Shown here in pieces: positions 1-8,105 of a stretch of 64,000 nucleotides of DNA. The notes under the pieces were generated by a model. It was not told the origin of the DNA, searched no databases, and saw only the letters and a program-made list of their open reading frames with translations. How positions within the stretch are numbered: the stretch's first letter is position 1; every line of letters starts with the position of its first letter. The DNA is from Nocardia sp. NRRL S-836 (GTDB taxonomy: Bacteria > Actinomycetota > Actinomycetes > Mycobacteriales > Pseudonocardiaceae): positions 211,218 through 275,217 of the forward strand of contig NZ_LGDY01000114.1 of assembly GCF_001279525.1 (NCBI RefSeq), given 5' to 3'. The position numbers and the translations under genes were made by a program.

Positions 1-304
1 CCGGGAGACTCCGGATCGCCGCCACCACCGCGCCGTACGGGATGCGCTTGCCCAGCACGTCCGACGCCGACTCCAGCACCGCGCAGTCACGGGCGCGGAG
101 GGTGCGGGCGATTTCGGTCAGGAGGCTGGTTTTGCCGATGCCCGGTTCGCCGGTGATCTGGATGGAGATCAGGCCGGTGGCGGGGGCTTGGTCGACGCAG
201 GTCAGGACGGTGTGGAGTTCTGGGGTGCGGCCGAAGAAGCGGGGTGGGGTGTCGACGGTGACTGCCCTCCCTCGCTTTGGTGGTACCGGGCAGTAGTGTT
301 CCAC
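1..304 (-). CDS. LuxR-type AAA ATPase regulator, N-terminal fragment (runs off the window)
   Basis: Only the first ~100 codons are in the window; the gene continues past base 1. The minus-strand frame reads through a P-loop, GEPGIGKTSLLTEIAR (about residues 52-67, Walker A GEPGIGKT at bases 128-151), after a motif FFGRTPEL, which resembles the 'F(V)GR..EL' entry into the AAA domain of large LuxR/MalT-type (STAND) transcription activators. The GTG at 302-304 is the only plausible start near the expected N-terminus, but no good Shine-Dalgarno precedes it, so the start is uncertain. The C-terminal LuxR HTH is not visible, so the assignment rests on the ATPase part alone; another AAA/STAND protein is possible. 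Confidence 0.6.
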   Translation of the reverse strand, partial: MEHYCPVPPKRGRAVTVDTPPRFFGRTPELHTVLTCVDQAPATGLISIQITGEPGIGKTSLLTEIARTLRARDCAVLESASDVLGKRIPYGAVVAAIRSLP

Positions 305-331
305 GGGGGTGGGGTGGGTCCGTTTGCCTGT

Positions 332-389
332 CGCCTTGGCACCGGGGTTGGGTTGCGTCCGTGAGCGATCACCTTGACACCGGGGTTGG
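332..389. repeat. Two-copy direct repeat, 20 bp, 38-bp period
   Basis: CGCCTTGGCACCGGGGTTGG at 332-351 and CACCTTGACACCGGGGTTGG at 370-389 match at 18 of 20 positions. They lie upstream of the LuxR-type regulator reading left and could be tandem operator copies or a short duplication. Confidence 0.6.
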
Positions 390-479
390 TCAGGCAGTGA
401 CGACGTTCGGGGTTCATCGCCGCTTCGCGACGATCGCGATTGGGGCTTGATACCACTACCCGTCAAGGGAAGGCAGAAA

Positions 480-591
480 CGCCTCGCTTCGCTCGACGGG
501 TGCGGAAAGCCTGAAGTGAGGGAGATTCGTCTCGCTTCGCTCGATAGGCGAGCACCTGCCTGAGGTCAGGGAGAGACGTCTCGCTTCGCTC
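480..591. repeat. Three-copy direct repeat with CTCGCTTCGCTC core
   Basis: The core CG(C/T)CTCGCTTCGCTC occurs at 480-494, 528-542 and 577-591 (spacing 48 and 49 bp). Each copy is preceded by GGGA at a similar distance, so the real unit is about 48-50 bp. The inverse reading, GAGCGAAGCGAG, looks like an actinobacterial extragenic repeat. The function is unknown. Confidence 0.7.
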
Positions 592-738
592 CATTGCCCT
601 GCGAGGTACGAGGCCTGGCCCGGCCACGTGCGGCTCCGCCTCCCTGCCTGTCTGGCTCCTCCCTCGCACCGAGCACGCCCGCCCGACGCGCCGCGTCGCA
701 ACGGAGGCGGGTGGTCGGCGGGTGGGGTAGGAAGAGGT

Positions 739-1725
739 ATGGATCCGGTCAAGGCGTTGAAGCAGGTGGCGTTCCACCTCGAACGAGCGGGCGAGCCGAC
801 CTACCGCGTCCAGGCCTTCCGCAACGCGGCCGCCGTCCTCGCCGGGTTGGCGCCGGAGGACGTCGAGAAGCGGGCCGAGCTCGGCACGTTGACGGATCTC
901 AAGGGAGTCGGCAAGTCGACCGCCGGTGTGGTCGTGGACGCGCTGGCTGACCGGGAGCCGCAGTACCTCGCGAAGCTCCGGCACGTGGAGATCACCGGGG
1001 GCGAGGAGTTGCGCGCGCGGCTCAAAGGGGATTGTCACGTGCATTCGGACTGGTCCGACGGGGGCAGTCCGATCAGGGACATGGCGGAGGCGGCGCGGGA
1101 CCTCGGGCACGAGTGGATGGTGCTGACCGACCACTCGCCGCGGTTGACCGTCGCCAACGGGCTGTCGCGGGAGCGGTTGGTGAAGCAGCTCGACGTCGTG
1201 GCGGAGCTGAACGTGGAGCTGGCGCCGTTCCTCGTGCTCACCGGCATCGAGGTCGACATCCTCGACGACGGGTCGCTGGACCAGGACGACGACCTGTTGG
1301 AGCGGTTGGACGTCGTGGTCGCGAGTGTCCACTCGAAGTTGAAGATGCCGCGGGCCGAGATGACCGAGCGCATGGTCACGGCGGTGGCGAACCCGCACGT
1401 CGACATCCTCGGGCACTGCACCGGGCGGCTCGTCGTCGGCAAGGGGCGGCCCGAGTCGCAGTTCGACGCGGAGCGGGTTTTCGAGGCGTGTGCGGAGTAC
1501 GGCACCGCTGTGGAGATCAACTCACGGCCTGAGCGCCTCGATCCGCCGCGCAGGTTGCTGTCGTTGGCGGTGGATGCCGGGTGCACGTTCTCGATCGACA
1601 GCGACGCGCACGCGCCCGGTCAGCTGGACTGGCTGAACTACGGTTGCGCGCGGGCGGAGGAGTGCGGGGTGACGGCCGACCTGGTGATCAACACCCGGCC
1701 GGCGGCTCGGCTGCTGGCCGGGTGA
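739..1725 (+). CDS. PHP-domain phosphoesterase with N-terminal helix-hairpin-helix
   Basis: A 328-residue protein. Residues 1-90 resemble the helical N-terminal part of X-family polymerases, with a helix-hairpin-helix LKGVGKSTAG (about 53-62). Residues 95-328 form a PHP domain: HVH metal ligands at 100-102, a metal-site-like TDHS near 133, and DSDAH at 287-291. The polymerase palm domain of PolX is absent, so this is a stand-alone PHP hydrolase of the type annotated as PHP domain-containing protein; histidinol-phosphatase-like or nuclease activity is possible. The ATG at 739 follows GAAGAGG at 731-737. Its end overlaps the convergent gene at 1688 by 38 bp. Confidence 0.85.
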   Translation: MDPVKALKQVAFHLERAGEPTYRVQAFRNAAAVLAGLAPEDVEKRAELGTLTDLKGVGKSTAGVVVDALADREPQYLAKLRHVEITGGEELRARLKGDCHVHSDWSDGGSPIRDMAEAARDLGHEWMVLTDHSPRLTVANGLSRERLVKQLDVVAELNVELAPFLVLTGIEVDILDDGSLDQDDDLLERLDVVVASVHSKLKMPRAEMTERMVTAVANPHVDILGHCTGRLVVGKGRPESQFDAERVFEACAEYGTAVEINSRPERLDPPRRLLSLAVDAGCTFSIDSDAHAPGQLDWLNYGCARAEECGVTADLVINTRPAARLLAG

Positions 1726-2302
1726 GGTGTTCGTACCACGACACCAGCGGGCCGGTGTCGGCCAGTGCACGGGCCAGGGCCGCCCGGCACAGGTCGCGGA
1801 CCGGGGCCGGGTTCCAGGCGCGGAGAAGTTCCGACAGGTCGCCCAGCCGGCCCAGCGCGTAGCGCTCCAGGCCGGTGCAGATCGGCACGACCGTCCCGTC
1901 CGCGAGCACCACCAGCGGGTCCACCCGCACGAACGCCTGCGGGTCGGCGCGCAGCAGGGCGGCCGACGTCACGTCGAACTGGACCTCCACCGCGTCGTCC
2001 TCGGCGACCCGGTTGAGCTCGACGGCCGCGTGGACGAGGGTGACGCGGTCCAGCCCGTGCGGGCGCACCCGCACCTTGCGCGCTCCGGCGCCGACGGCCT
2101 CGGCCGCCATCGTGCGCAGCGATGTCACGTTGTCGGGCACCAGGTCGATCAGCACCGTCACCCGGTAGCCGTCGGCAGCGCAGCGGCCCACGTCGTCCAG
2201 CCCGACCACGAGCTCGGCTCCCGGCACCGCGGCGAGCCAGCGAGGGTCGCGGACCTCGACTCCCATACCGGGAAGGAACCGCCGTTCGGACGAGAGATAC
2301 AC
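1688..2302 (-). CDS. Hypothetical protein, possible remnant of a radical SAM/SPASM protein
   Basis: A 204-residue frame with good actinomycete codon structure. The C-terminal half, with VVLADGTVVPICTGL then YALGRLGDL, resembles the post-core part of radical SAM maturases where the SPASM domain sits. No CxxxCxxC cluster motif occurs in this frame, and an in-frame stop lies just upstream (2312-2314), so a full enzyme is not encoded here. The GTG at 2300-2302 is the longest start; the ATG at 2264-2266 is an alternative. Neither has a strong ribosome site. It may be a decayed or domain-only derivative; the family assignment is tentative. Confidence 0.5.
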   Translation of the reverse strand: MYLSSERRFLPGMGVEVRDPRWLAAVPGAELVVGLDDVGRCAADGYRVTVLIDLVPDNVTSLRTMAAEAVGAGARKVRVRPHGLDRVTLVHAAVELNRVAEDDAVEVQFDVTSAALLRADPQAFVRVDPLVVLADGTVVPICTGLERYALGRLGDLSELLRAWNPAPVRDLCRAALARALADTGPLVSWYEHLTRPAAEPPAGC

Positions 2303-2514
2303 CCGCAGGGCTCAGCGGGCCATCCGGTTCGGTGAACGTGGTGGTGACTGCCCGACATCGGCAACGCGGGCCGCGGCGCGGGCGGCCGTGAGGTCACCGT
2401 CAACGTCGTTCTTCCCGCGTTCACCCTTTGGCCCTCGTACGATCATCAGCCACCGATGCACCGCGCTCTACCCTTCGCGACGGCCCATGTCCGCCAACAA
2501 GGAAGTGCGCCGGC

Positions 2515-3876
2515 ATGTCACGTCGCAGGGCTCCACTGGCCGTGCTCGCCACGGTCGTCGTCACGGCGGCAACGATCACCGCCTCCACCTCAGCGCAAGC
2601 AGCCACCACCACGTTCACCGCCACCGCGGACACGTACGTGGACAACGGATCCACCGGCACGAACTACGGCACGTCCGGTCAGCTCGGCGTGGACAACGCG
2701 CCGGTCAAGCGGACGTTCCTGAAGTTCGTGGTGTCCGGCCTCACCGAGACGGTCAGCAGCGTCAAGCTGCGCGTCCACACCGACGACGTCTCCGGTGCGG
2801 AGAGTCCGAGCGGTGGCACGGTCCGGGCGATGAGCGACACCAGCTGGTCCGAGACCGGTGTCACCTGGAACGCCCAGCCGGGTGTCGACGGTGCCACGCT
2901 CGGGTCGCTCGGCTCGGTCAGCCGCAACGCCTGGTACGAGGTCGACGTCACCGGTCTCGTCACGGGCAACGGCACGTTCGCCGTCGCGGTCACGTCGAGC
3001 AGCTCCGACGGTGCCGACTTCGACTCGCGGGAGTCCGGTGCCACCACGGCGCCGCGGCTCGTGGTCACCACCGGCACGCCGCCGGCCACCGGGGACCCGG
3101 TGTTCGTCGGCGCCGGTGACATCGCGGACTCCGGTACCGGGGACAGCGCGACCGCCGCGTTGCTCGACACCATCCAGGGCACCGTCTGGACGACCGGGGA
3201 CAACGTGTACCCGGACGGGACGTTGTCGCAGTTCAACTCCTACTACGAGCCCACGTGGGGGCGACACAAGGCGCGCACGCGGCCTTCGCCGGGCAACCAC
3301 GACTACAACACCAGTGGCGCCTCGGGCTACTACAGCTACTTCGGGTCGCTCGCCGGGCCGTCGGGGCAGGGGTACTACTCCTACGACATCGGCAACTGGC
3401 ACATCGTGTCGCTCAACTCCAACATCACCATGTCCGCGGGCAGCGCGCAGGAGCAGTGGCTGCGGCAGGACCTGGCGGCGAGCACGAAGCCGTGCACCGC
3501 GGCGTACTGGCACCACCCGCTGTTCACCAGTGGTGCCAACCACGCGCCGTCGACGGCGACCAAGCCGTTGTTCCAGGCGTTGTACGACTACAACGCGGAC
3601 GTGGTGCTGTTCGGCCACAACCACCAGTACGAGCGGTTCGCCCCGCAGAACCCGAGTGGCGGGCTGGACACGGCGCGCGGCATCAGGACGTTCGTCGCGG
3701 GCATGGGCGGTGCGGGGGCCTACGGGTTCGGCACGATCAAGCCGAACAGCGAGGCGCGCAACACCGGTACCCGCGGCGTGCTGAAGCTGACGTTGCACAG
3801 CAACAGCTTCGACTGGCAGTTCGTGCCCGAGTCGGGCAAGACCTACGCCGACAGCGGCACCACGAACTGCCACTGA
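2515..3876 (+). CDS. Secreted DNRLRE-domain metallophosphoesterase
   Basis: 453 residues. Residues 1-28 form an export signal (MSRRRAPL then a hydrophobic run ending TSAQA). A DNRLRE/CBM96-like beta-sandwich follows (about 32-190, with TADTYVDNGSTGTNYGTSG). A calcineurin-like phosphoesterase domain fills the rest: GAGDIAD, GDNVYP (228-233), GNHD (260-263), YWHHP and GHNHQYER (367-374), together the usual dinuclear metal site. It should act outside the cell or at the wall on phosphomonoesters or diesters; the substrate is unknown. The ATG at 2515 follows AAGGAAG at 2499-2505. It is the first gene of a probable operon with the MFS and propeller genes. Confidence 0.9.
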   Translation: MSRRRAPLAVLATVVVTAATITASTSAQAATTTFTATADTYVDNGSTGTNYGTSGQLGVDNAPVKRTFLKFVVSGLTETVSSVKLRVHTDDVSGAESPSGGTVRAMSDTSWSETGVTWNAQPGVDGATLGSLGSVSRNAWYEVDVTGLVTGNGTFAVAVTSSSSDGADFDSRESGATTAPRLVVTTGTPPATGDPVFVGAGDIADSGTGDSATAALLDTIQGTVWTTGDNVYPDGTLSQFNSYYEPTWGRHKARTRPSPGNHDYNTSGASGYYSYFGSLAGPSGQGYYSYDIGNWHIVSLNSNITMSAGSAQEQWLRQDLAASTKPCTAAYWHHPLFTSGANHAPSTATKPLFQALYDYNADVVLFGHNHQYERFAPQNPSGGLDTARGIRTFVAGMGGAGAYGFGTIKPNSEARNTGTRGVLKLTLHSNSFDWQFVPESGKTYADSGTTNCH

Positions 3877-3909
3877 CGCACGCCACGGGCTGACCGGCTG
3901 GAGGCCGAC

Positions 3910-5118
3910 GTGTACCTGTCCACAGTAGACCGACCGAAGGCAGCGAGCTGGAAGGGGCTGAGCGGCAACGTCTTCGCGCTCGGCACGGTCAGCCTGATCA
4001 CCGACGTCTCGTCGGAGATGGTGGCCGCCGTCCTGCCGCTGTACCTGGTCGTCGGCCTCCAGCTCAGCCCGGCGGCGTACGGGCTGGTCGACGGCGTCTA
4101 CACCGGCGCCACCACGCTGCTCCGGCTGGCCGGGGGCTACCTCGCCGACCGGACCAGGAAGCGCAAGGCCGTCGCGGGGCTCGGGTACGGGCTCTCCGCG
4201 GTGGCGAAGCTCGGGCTGCTGGCCGTGGGCAGCTCCACGGCCGCGCTCGGGCTGGTGATCACCGCCGACCGCGCGGGCAAGGGGCTGCGCACGGCACCGC
4301 GTGACGCCCTGATCACGTTGTCCACGACCGGCGCCGACCTCGGCCGGGCGTTCGGCGTGCACCGGGCGATGGACGGCATCGGCGCGTTCGCCGGGCCGCT
4401 CGTCGCCATGGCGGTGCTCGCCGCGTCGGCCCAGTCGTTCGACGCGGTGTTCATGACCAGCTTCTGCGTGGCCGCGTTCGGCGTGCTGGTGCTGGTGCTC
4501 TACGTGCGCGACCGGCCGGAACCGGTGCAGCGCAGGGAACCCCTCCGGCTGGCCCTGCTGAGGGACCCGGCCGTGCGGAGGATCGTCGCCGGAGCCGCGC
4601 TGCTCGGTCTGGTCACCATCGGCGACGGGTTCGTGTACCTGTTGCTGCAGAAGCGGGAGGGGCTGGCGTTCGGCTGGTTCCCGCTGCTCGCGGTCGGCAC
4701 CAGCCTGGTCTACCTGCTGCTCGCCGCTCCCCTGGGCGCGCTCGCCGACCGGGTCGGGCGGCTGCCGGTGATGCTGTCCGGCTACGGCGCGCTGACCGTC
4801 GTCTACCTGCTGCTCTTCGGACCGCTCGGCGGCTGGCCGCTGCTCGTGCTGGTCGTGCTGCTGTACGGCGTCTTCTACGCGGCCACCGACGGCGTGCTGA
4901 TGGCGCTCGCCGGTCCGGTGCTGCCGGAGTCGCTGCGCACCACCGGTATCGCGTTGATCCAAAGTGGACAGGCGCTGGCCTACCTGGGTTCGTCGGTGCT
5001 GTTCGGCCTGGGCTGGCAGTTCCTCGGACCGGAGGCCGCCACCAGGATCGCCGCCCTCGCCGTGGTGCTCGCACTGGCCGCCACCGCCGCCCTGCTCGGA
5101 AGGAAGGTGCGCGCGTGA
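3910..5118 (+). CDS. MFS transporter
   Basis: 402 residues with about 11-12 hydrophobic membrane segments. The typical major-facilitator loop signature appears as GYLADRTRKRKAV between helices 2 and 3, and a second copy as GALADRVGRLP in the C-terminal half. GTG start at 3910 with GGAGG six bases upstream (3900-3904), 33 bp after the phosphoesterase stop and overlapping the next gene by 4 bp (GTGA), so the three are probably cotranscribed. The substrate cannot be told from sequence; the context of a secreted phosphatase makes uptake or export of a small phosphorylated or liberated compound plausible (inference). Confidence 0.85.
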   Translation: MYLSTVDRPKAASWKGLSGNVFALGTVSLITDVSSEMVAAVLPLYLVVGLQLSPAAYGLVDGVYTGATTLLRLAGGYLADRTRKRKAVAGLGYGLSAVAKLGLLAVGSSTAALGLVITADRAGKGLRTAPRDALITLSTTGADLGRAFGVHRAMDGIGAFAGPLVAMAVLAASAQSFDAVFMTSFCVAAFGVLVLVLYVRDRPEPVQRREPLRLALLRDPAVRRIVAGAALLGLVTIGDGFVYLLLQKREGLAFGWFPLLAVGTSLVYLLLAAPLGALADRVGRLPVMLSGYGALTVVYLLLFGPLGGWPLLVLVVLLYGVFYAATDGVLMALAGPVLPESLRTTGIALIQSGQALAYLGSSVLFGLGWQFLGPEAATRIAALAVVLALAATAALLGRKVRA

Positions 5119-6035
5119 AGCACCGGTTGCTCGTCACCGTGGTCGCCGCCGTGCTGCTGGCCGGCGTCGCGATCGGGTACACCGCGCTGTCCTCGTCCAC
5201 CGGTGAGGCGGCGGACTCCGTCCCGGTCGGTGGTGGTCCGCGGCTGCTGGTGCTCGACAACGGCCGGCTCGCCACCGTGTCGCGCGCCGACCCGGCCGGG
5301 CCCAGGGAGGTCACGGCGCAGCGTTGCGACCGCGTCTACGGCGCCGGTGGCACGATCTCCTGCCTGCGGCCGGTCGGTGCGCTCAAGGCCGGTGAGCTGG
5401 CGGTGCTGGACGCGGGCCTGAACGAGCTGCGGACCGTCCCGCTGACCGGGTTCCCCAACCGCACCCGCGTCTCAGCGAGCGGCCGGATGGTGGCCTGGAC
5501 GTTGTTCGTCGACGGCCACTCCTACGCCGCCAACGGGTTCTCGACGAGCACGGGCATCCTGGACACGAAGACCGGGACGCTCGTGCGGTCGCTGGAGGAG
5601 CTCTCCATCGAGGGCATGGCCCCGCTGCCCCCGGACGCGAACTTCTGGGGCGTCACGTTCGCCGCCGACGACAACCGCTTCTACGCCACCATGTCGACCG
5701 GCGGCCACCGCTACCTCATCGAGGGCGACCTCGCGGCCCGCAAGGCCCGCACGCTGGTGGACAACGTCGAATGCCCGTCGCTGTCGCCCGACGGCACCCG
5801 GATCGCCCACAAGGCCGCGGTCGACGGCGACCCGCAACGCGGCTGGCGCGTCTCCGTGCTCGACCTCGCGACCGGACGGGTCACGCCGCTGGCGGAGACC
5901 CGCAGCGTCGACGACCAGCCGGCCTGGCTCGACGACCGCACGGTCGGCTACGGCATCCAGCGCGACGACGGGACCAACGACGTGTGGGCCGTTCCCGCGG
6001 ACGGCAGCGGTACCGCGCAGGTGCTGGTGCCCTAG
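5115..6035 (+). CDS. Membrane-anchored TolB-like beta-propeller protein
   Basis: 306 residues. A single N-terminal hydrophobic helix (MKHRLLVTVVAAVLLAGVAI) is followed by repeated short beta-strand blocks such as LLVLDNGRLATVSRAD, CPSLSPDGTRIAHKA, RVSVLDLATGRVTPL and PAWLDDRTVGYG, typical of TolB/WD40-like extracytoplasmic propellers. The GTG start overlaps the MFS stop (GTGA). It is the third gene of the operon, likely a periplasm-side scaffold or sensor for the transporter or phosphoesterase; no enzyme motif is seen. Confidence 0.75.
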   Translation: MKHRLLVTVVAAVLLAGVAIGYTALSSSTGEAADSVPVGGGPRLLVLDNGRLATVSRADPAGPREVTAQRCDRVYGAGGTISCLRPVGALKAGELAVLDAGLNELRTVPLTGFPNRTRVSASGRMVAWTLFVDGHSYAANGFSTSTGILDTKTGTLVRSLEELSIEGMAPLPPDANFWGVTFAADDNRFYATMSTGGHRYLIEGDLAARKARTLVDNVECPSLSPDGTRIAHKAAVDGDPQRGWRVSVLDLATGRVTPLAETRSVDDQPAWLDDRTVGYGIQRDDGTNDVWAVPADGSGTAQVLVP

Positions 6036-6057
6036 GCCGGCTCACCCGCGCCCTGGT

Positions 6058-6098
6058 GACCGCCCCGCGGACCCGATCGGCTGCCCCGGCGGGCGGTC
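6058..6098. terminator. Possible terminator between convergent genes
   Basis: Arms GACCGCCC (6058-6065) and GGGCGGTC (6091-6098) enclose 25 nt between the propeller gene and the convergent small gene. The stem is only 8 bp with a long loop and no U-run, so support is weak. Confidence 0.3.
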
Positions 6099-6405
6099 AG
6101 ACCGGCAGCGGCCTCATCCGGTCCGGCATGTGCGCCCGCAGCGCGTCGTGCAGCAGCGCCACCTCGGCGGCGGCCAGCAGCACCGACCCCGTCGCGCACG
6201 CCAGTTCGGCCTCTCCGGTCCGCTGGTCGGGCACGTAGGTCAGCGCCACGTCCGGCACCGAACACGACTCGGCTTCGCGAATCGCGGCCAACAGCTCCGA
6301 CACCCGCTCGTACCCCAGTCGCGCGCTCCAGCGCAGCGCGGCCGGGGGACGGACGAACAACCGGAGGCCTCCAGCAGCACGGCGAACCTCCACGCACGTC
6401 AACAC
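6097..6405 (-). CDS. Conserved hypothetical small protein
   Basis: 102 residues, alpha/beta in look, with no recognised domain. It has two cysteines in the middle (ESCSVPD and ELACATG) and an Ala/Leu-rich helix near the C-terminus. The start is well fixed: GTG at 6403-6405 has TAGGAGGT at 6413-6420, seven bases upstream. It is a single-gene unit, divergent from the SRPBCC gene across a 460-bp gap. The function is unknown. Confidence 0.65.
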   Translation of the reverse strand: MLTCVEVRRAAGGLRLFVRPPAALRWSARLGYERVSELLAAIREAESCSVPDVALTYVPDQRTGEAELACATGSVLLAAAEVALLHDALRAHMPDRMRPLPV

Positions 6406-6477
6406 CGCCGCAACCTCCTAGCACCCCTGCTCACGGCGAGATTAACGATTCTTCCAGCGCGCAAAGGACCGCTGTCA

Positions 6478-6515
6478 CCCGTTCGGTTCAGTGGCGGCAG
6501 GGCTTCCCGAACGGG
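6478..6515. repeat. Inverted repeat CCCGTTCGG / CCGAACGGG
   Basis: Perfect 9-bp arms at 6478-6486 and 6507-6515 with a 20-nt spacer, about 75 bp upstream of the small minus-strand gene. It could be an operator or a structured 5' leader. Confidence 0.5.
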
Positions 6516-6673
6516 CGCTCCTCCGCCGTCGCACCGGCGACCAAGCCCTCCACCAGCGCACCTGCGGCCGGAGCGGCGTCGCCGGGCCGGTGGGCGGGGA
6601 TCCGGCGGAACAGGGCATCCCGCGCAGAAGCGGAGAAACCACTTGCACCCGAACGAAGCATGCCCCACGAGCG

Positions 6674-6696
6674 GCCGCATACGAGCGGTATGCGGC
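6674..6696. promoter_or_regulatory. Perfect inverted repeat, candidate operator
   Basis: GCCGCATAC (6674-6682), a 5-nt centre (GAGCG) and GTATGCGGC (6688-6696). The symmetry, short centre and intergenic position fit the binding site of a dimeric repressor (TetR-like spacing); no regulator gene adjoins it. Confidence 0.45.
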
Positions 6697-6796
6697 ACCC
6701 AGGACCTGGACCGCGGTCGGTGCGGGTGAGTCACGGCGCGTACCAGGCGCGCGATCCAGCACGCAGCGTGACTGTCCATTGCGGACTCATCCGGAT

Positions 6797-6821
6797 GTGT
6801 AGGTCCGCGTTCGACGGGTAA
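6797..6821 (+). promoter_or_regulatory. Candidate SigB/SigF-type promoter upstream of the SRPBCC gene
   Basis: GTGT, 15 nt, GGGTAA, close to the actinobacterial general-stress consensus (GTTT, 14-16 nt, GGGTAT), 45 bp upstream of the GTG at 6867. The downstream operon itself encodes a SigB/SigF-type sigma factor, so autoregulation is plausible. This is inferred from motif match only. Confidence 0.35.
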
Positions 6822-6866
6822 CCACTGGTCGACCACAAGTGATCACAACGATGATGAGGAGGTTTC

Positions 6867-7331
6867 GTGACCACCATTGAGAAGTCGGTGGACGTCCACG
6901 TGCCGGTGAGCACCGCGTACAACCAGTGGACCCAGTTCGAATCCTTCCCGGCGTTCATGGACGGCGTCGAGAAGATCGACCAGGTCACGCCGACCAGGAC
7001 CCACTGGACCACGAAGATCGGTGGTGTCGTCCGCGAGTTCGACGCGGAGATCACCGAGCAGCACCCCGACGAGCGCGTCGCCTGGACCGCTGTCGAGGGC
7101 ACGCCGCAGGCCGGTGTGGTCACGTTCCACCGGATCGACAACGACACGACTCGGGTGCACGTCCAGATGGAGTTCACGCCCGAGACCATCACCGAGAAGG
7201 CGGGCGCCGCACTCGGCGTCGTCGGCCACCGCGTGGAGGGCGACCTCAAGCGGTTCAAGGAGTTCATCGAGAACCGCGGTGTCGAGACCGGAGCGTGGCG
7301 GGGCGACGTCACGCCGCCGCCCCAGGTCTGA
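6867..7331 (+). CDS. SRPBCC (START-like) family protein
   Basis: 154 residues matching the polyketide cyclase/dehydrase SRPBCC fold: an N-terminal strand TTIEKSVDVHVPVSTAYNQW, the middle block FPAFMDGVEKIDQV, and a long C-terminal helix with VEGDLKRFKEFIENRG that closes the hydrophobic pocket. Similar stand-alone proteins occur widely in stress regulons; the ligand is unknown. The GTG start at 6867 follows GAGGAGG (6857-6863). It lies just ahead of a SigB/SigF-like sigma factor. Confidence 0.85.
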   Translation: MTTIEKSVDVHVPVSTAYNQWTQFESFPAFMDGVEKIDQVTPTRTHWTTKIGGVVREFDAEITEQHPDERVAWTAVEGTPQAGVVTFHRIDNDTTRVHVQMEFTPETITEKAGAALGVVGHRVEGDLKRFKEFIENRGVETGAWRGDVTPPPQV

Positions 7332-7343
7332 TCGTGGTGCCCG

Positions 7344-8063
7344 TTGACGCCGGACCAGCACGCGGCGTTCGAGGAGCTCGCCCGCACCGCACGTGACTCG
7401 CCGCGCTACCACGCGCTGCGCGACCGCTTGGTGCGCGAGTACCTCCCGCTCGCACGACACATCGCCCGCCGCTTCAGCGAACGCGGCGAGCCGATGGAGG
7501 ACCTCGCCCAGGTGGCGGCGGTCGGACTGATCAACGCCATCGACCGGTTCGACGTGGAGCGGCAGACGGACTTCCTGTCCTACGCCGTGCCCACGATCAC
7601 CGGCGAGGTCCGCCGCCACTTCCGCGACCAGTGCTGGGCCGTGCGCGTGCCCAGGCGCCTGAAGGAGCTGTGCGACGCGATCGACGGTGCCACCGCCGAG
7701 CTGTCGCACCGCTCCGGGCGGTCTCCGACCCCGTCGGAGATCGCCCGGCACCTGGGCATCGCGCTCACCGACGTCTACGAGGGCCTGCGGGTCGAGAAGA
7801 ACGTCGCCTTCGCGCCGCTCGACGCGCTGGAGGACAACACCGTCGACGACCCGGCGCTCGAAGGCGTCGAGATCCACGAGGCCCTGCAGCCGATGCTGCG
7901 GGGCCTTCCCCGTCGCGAACGCACGATCGTGGTGCTGCGGTTCTTCGGCCGGCTCACCCAGACGGAGATCGCCCGCCGGGTCGGCGTCTCCCAGATGCAC
8001 GTGTCACGGCTGCTGACGAAGTCGCTGGAGCAGCTGCGCACCGGCCTGCTGGCCGAGGAGTGA
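7344..8063 (+). CDS. SigB/SigF/SigG-family RNA polymerase sigma factor
   Basis: 239 residues with the full alternative sigma-70 set. Region 2 is seen as MEDLAQVAAVGLINAIDRFD and FLSYAVPTITGEVRRHFRD, region 3 as SHRSGRSPTPSEIARHLGI, and the region 4 HTH as LTQTEIARRVGVSQMHVSRL. This is the general-stress SigB/SigF group, normally held by an RsbW-type anti-sigma kinase; none is adjacent, though a STAS antagonist lies 3 kb away at 11349. The TTG at 7344 is the in-frame start 12 bp after the SRPBCC stop; the ribosome site is weak, so the start is uncertain. Confidence 0.9.
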   Translation: MTPDQHAAFEELARTARDSPRYHALRDRLVREYLPLARHIARRFSERGEPMEDLAQVAAVGLINAIDRFDVERQTDFLSYAVPTITGEVRRHFRDQCWAVRVPRRLKELCDAIDGATAELSHRSGRSPTPSEIARHLGIALTDVYEGLRVEKNVAFAPLDALEDNTVDDPALEGVEIHEALQPMLRGLPRRERTIVVLRFFGRLTQTEIARRVGVSQMHVSRLLTKSLEQLRTGLLAEE

Positions 8064-8105
8064 CGTGAGCGAGCGGGAACGCCCGGCACTGGTGATACTG
8101 AGGGC

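Larger units (their letters stand above)
305..738. other. Gene-free gap with two families of short direct repeats
   Basis: No convincing coding frame lies between the LuxR-type fragment and the PHP gene, which are divergently transcribed. The gap holds two near-identical 20-mers about 38 bp apart (332-351, 370-389) and three copies of a 15-bp core about 48 bp apart (480-591), listed separately. Promoters for both flanking genes should be here, but none is clear-cut. Confidence 0.6.
6406..6866. other. 460-bp divergent regulatory gap with two inverted repeats
   Basis: There is no convincing gene between the small gene at 6097 and the SRPBCC gene at 6867. The gap holds a 9-bp inverted repeat (6478-6486 / 6507-6515), a tight palindrome (6674-6696) and a SigB-like promoter candidate (6797-6821), listed separately. 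Confidence 0.6.

Noticed and set aside
2590..4962. 790-codon minus-strand open frame opposite the phosphoesterase and MFS genes
   Set aside because: Antisense shadow of two well-supported genes; the translation is Arg/Gly/Val low-complexity with no domain.
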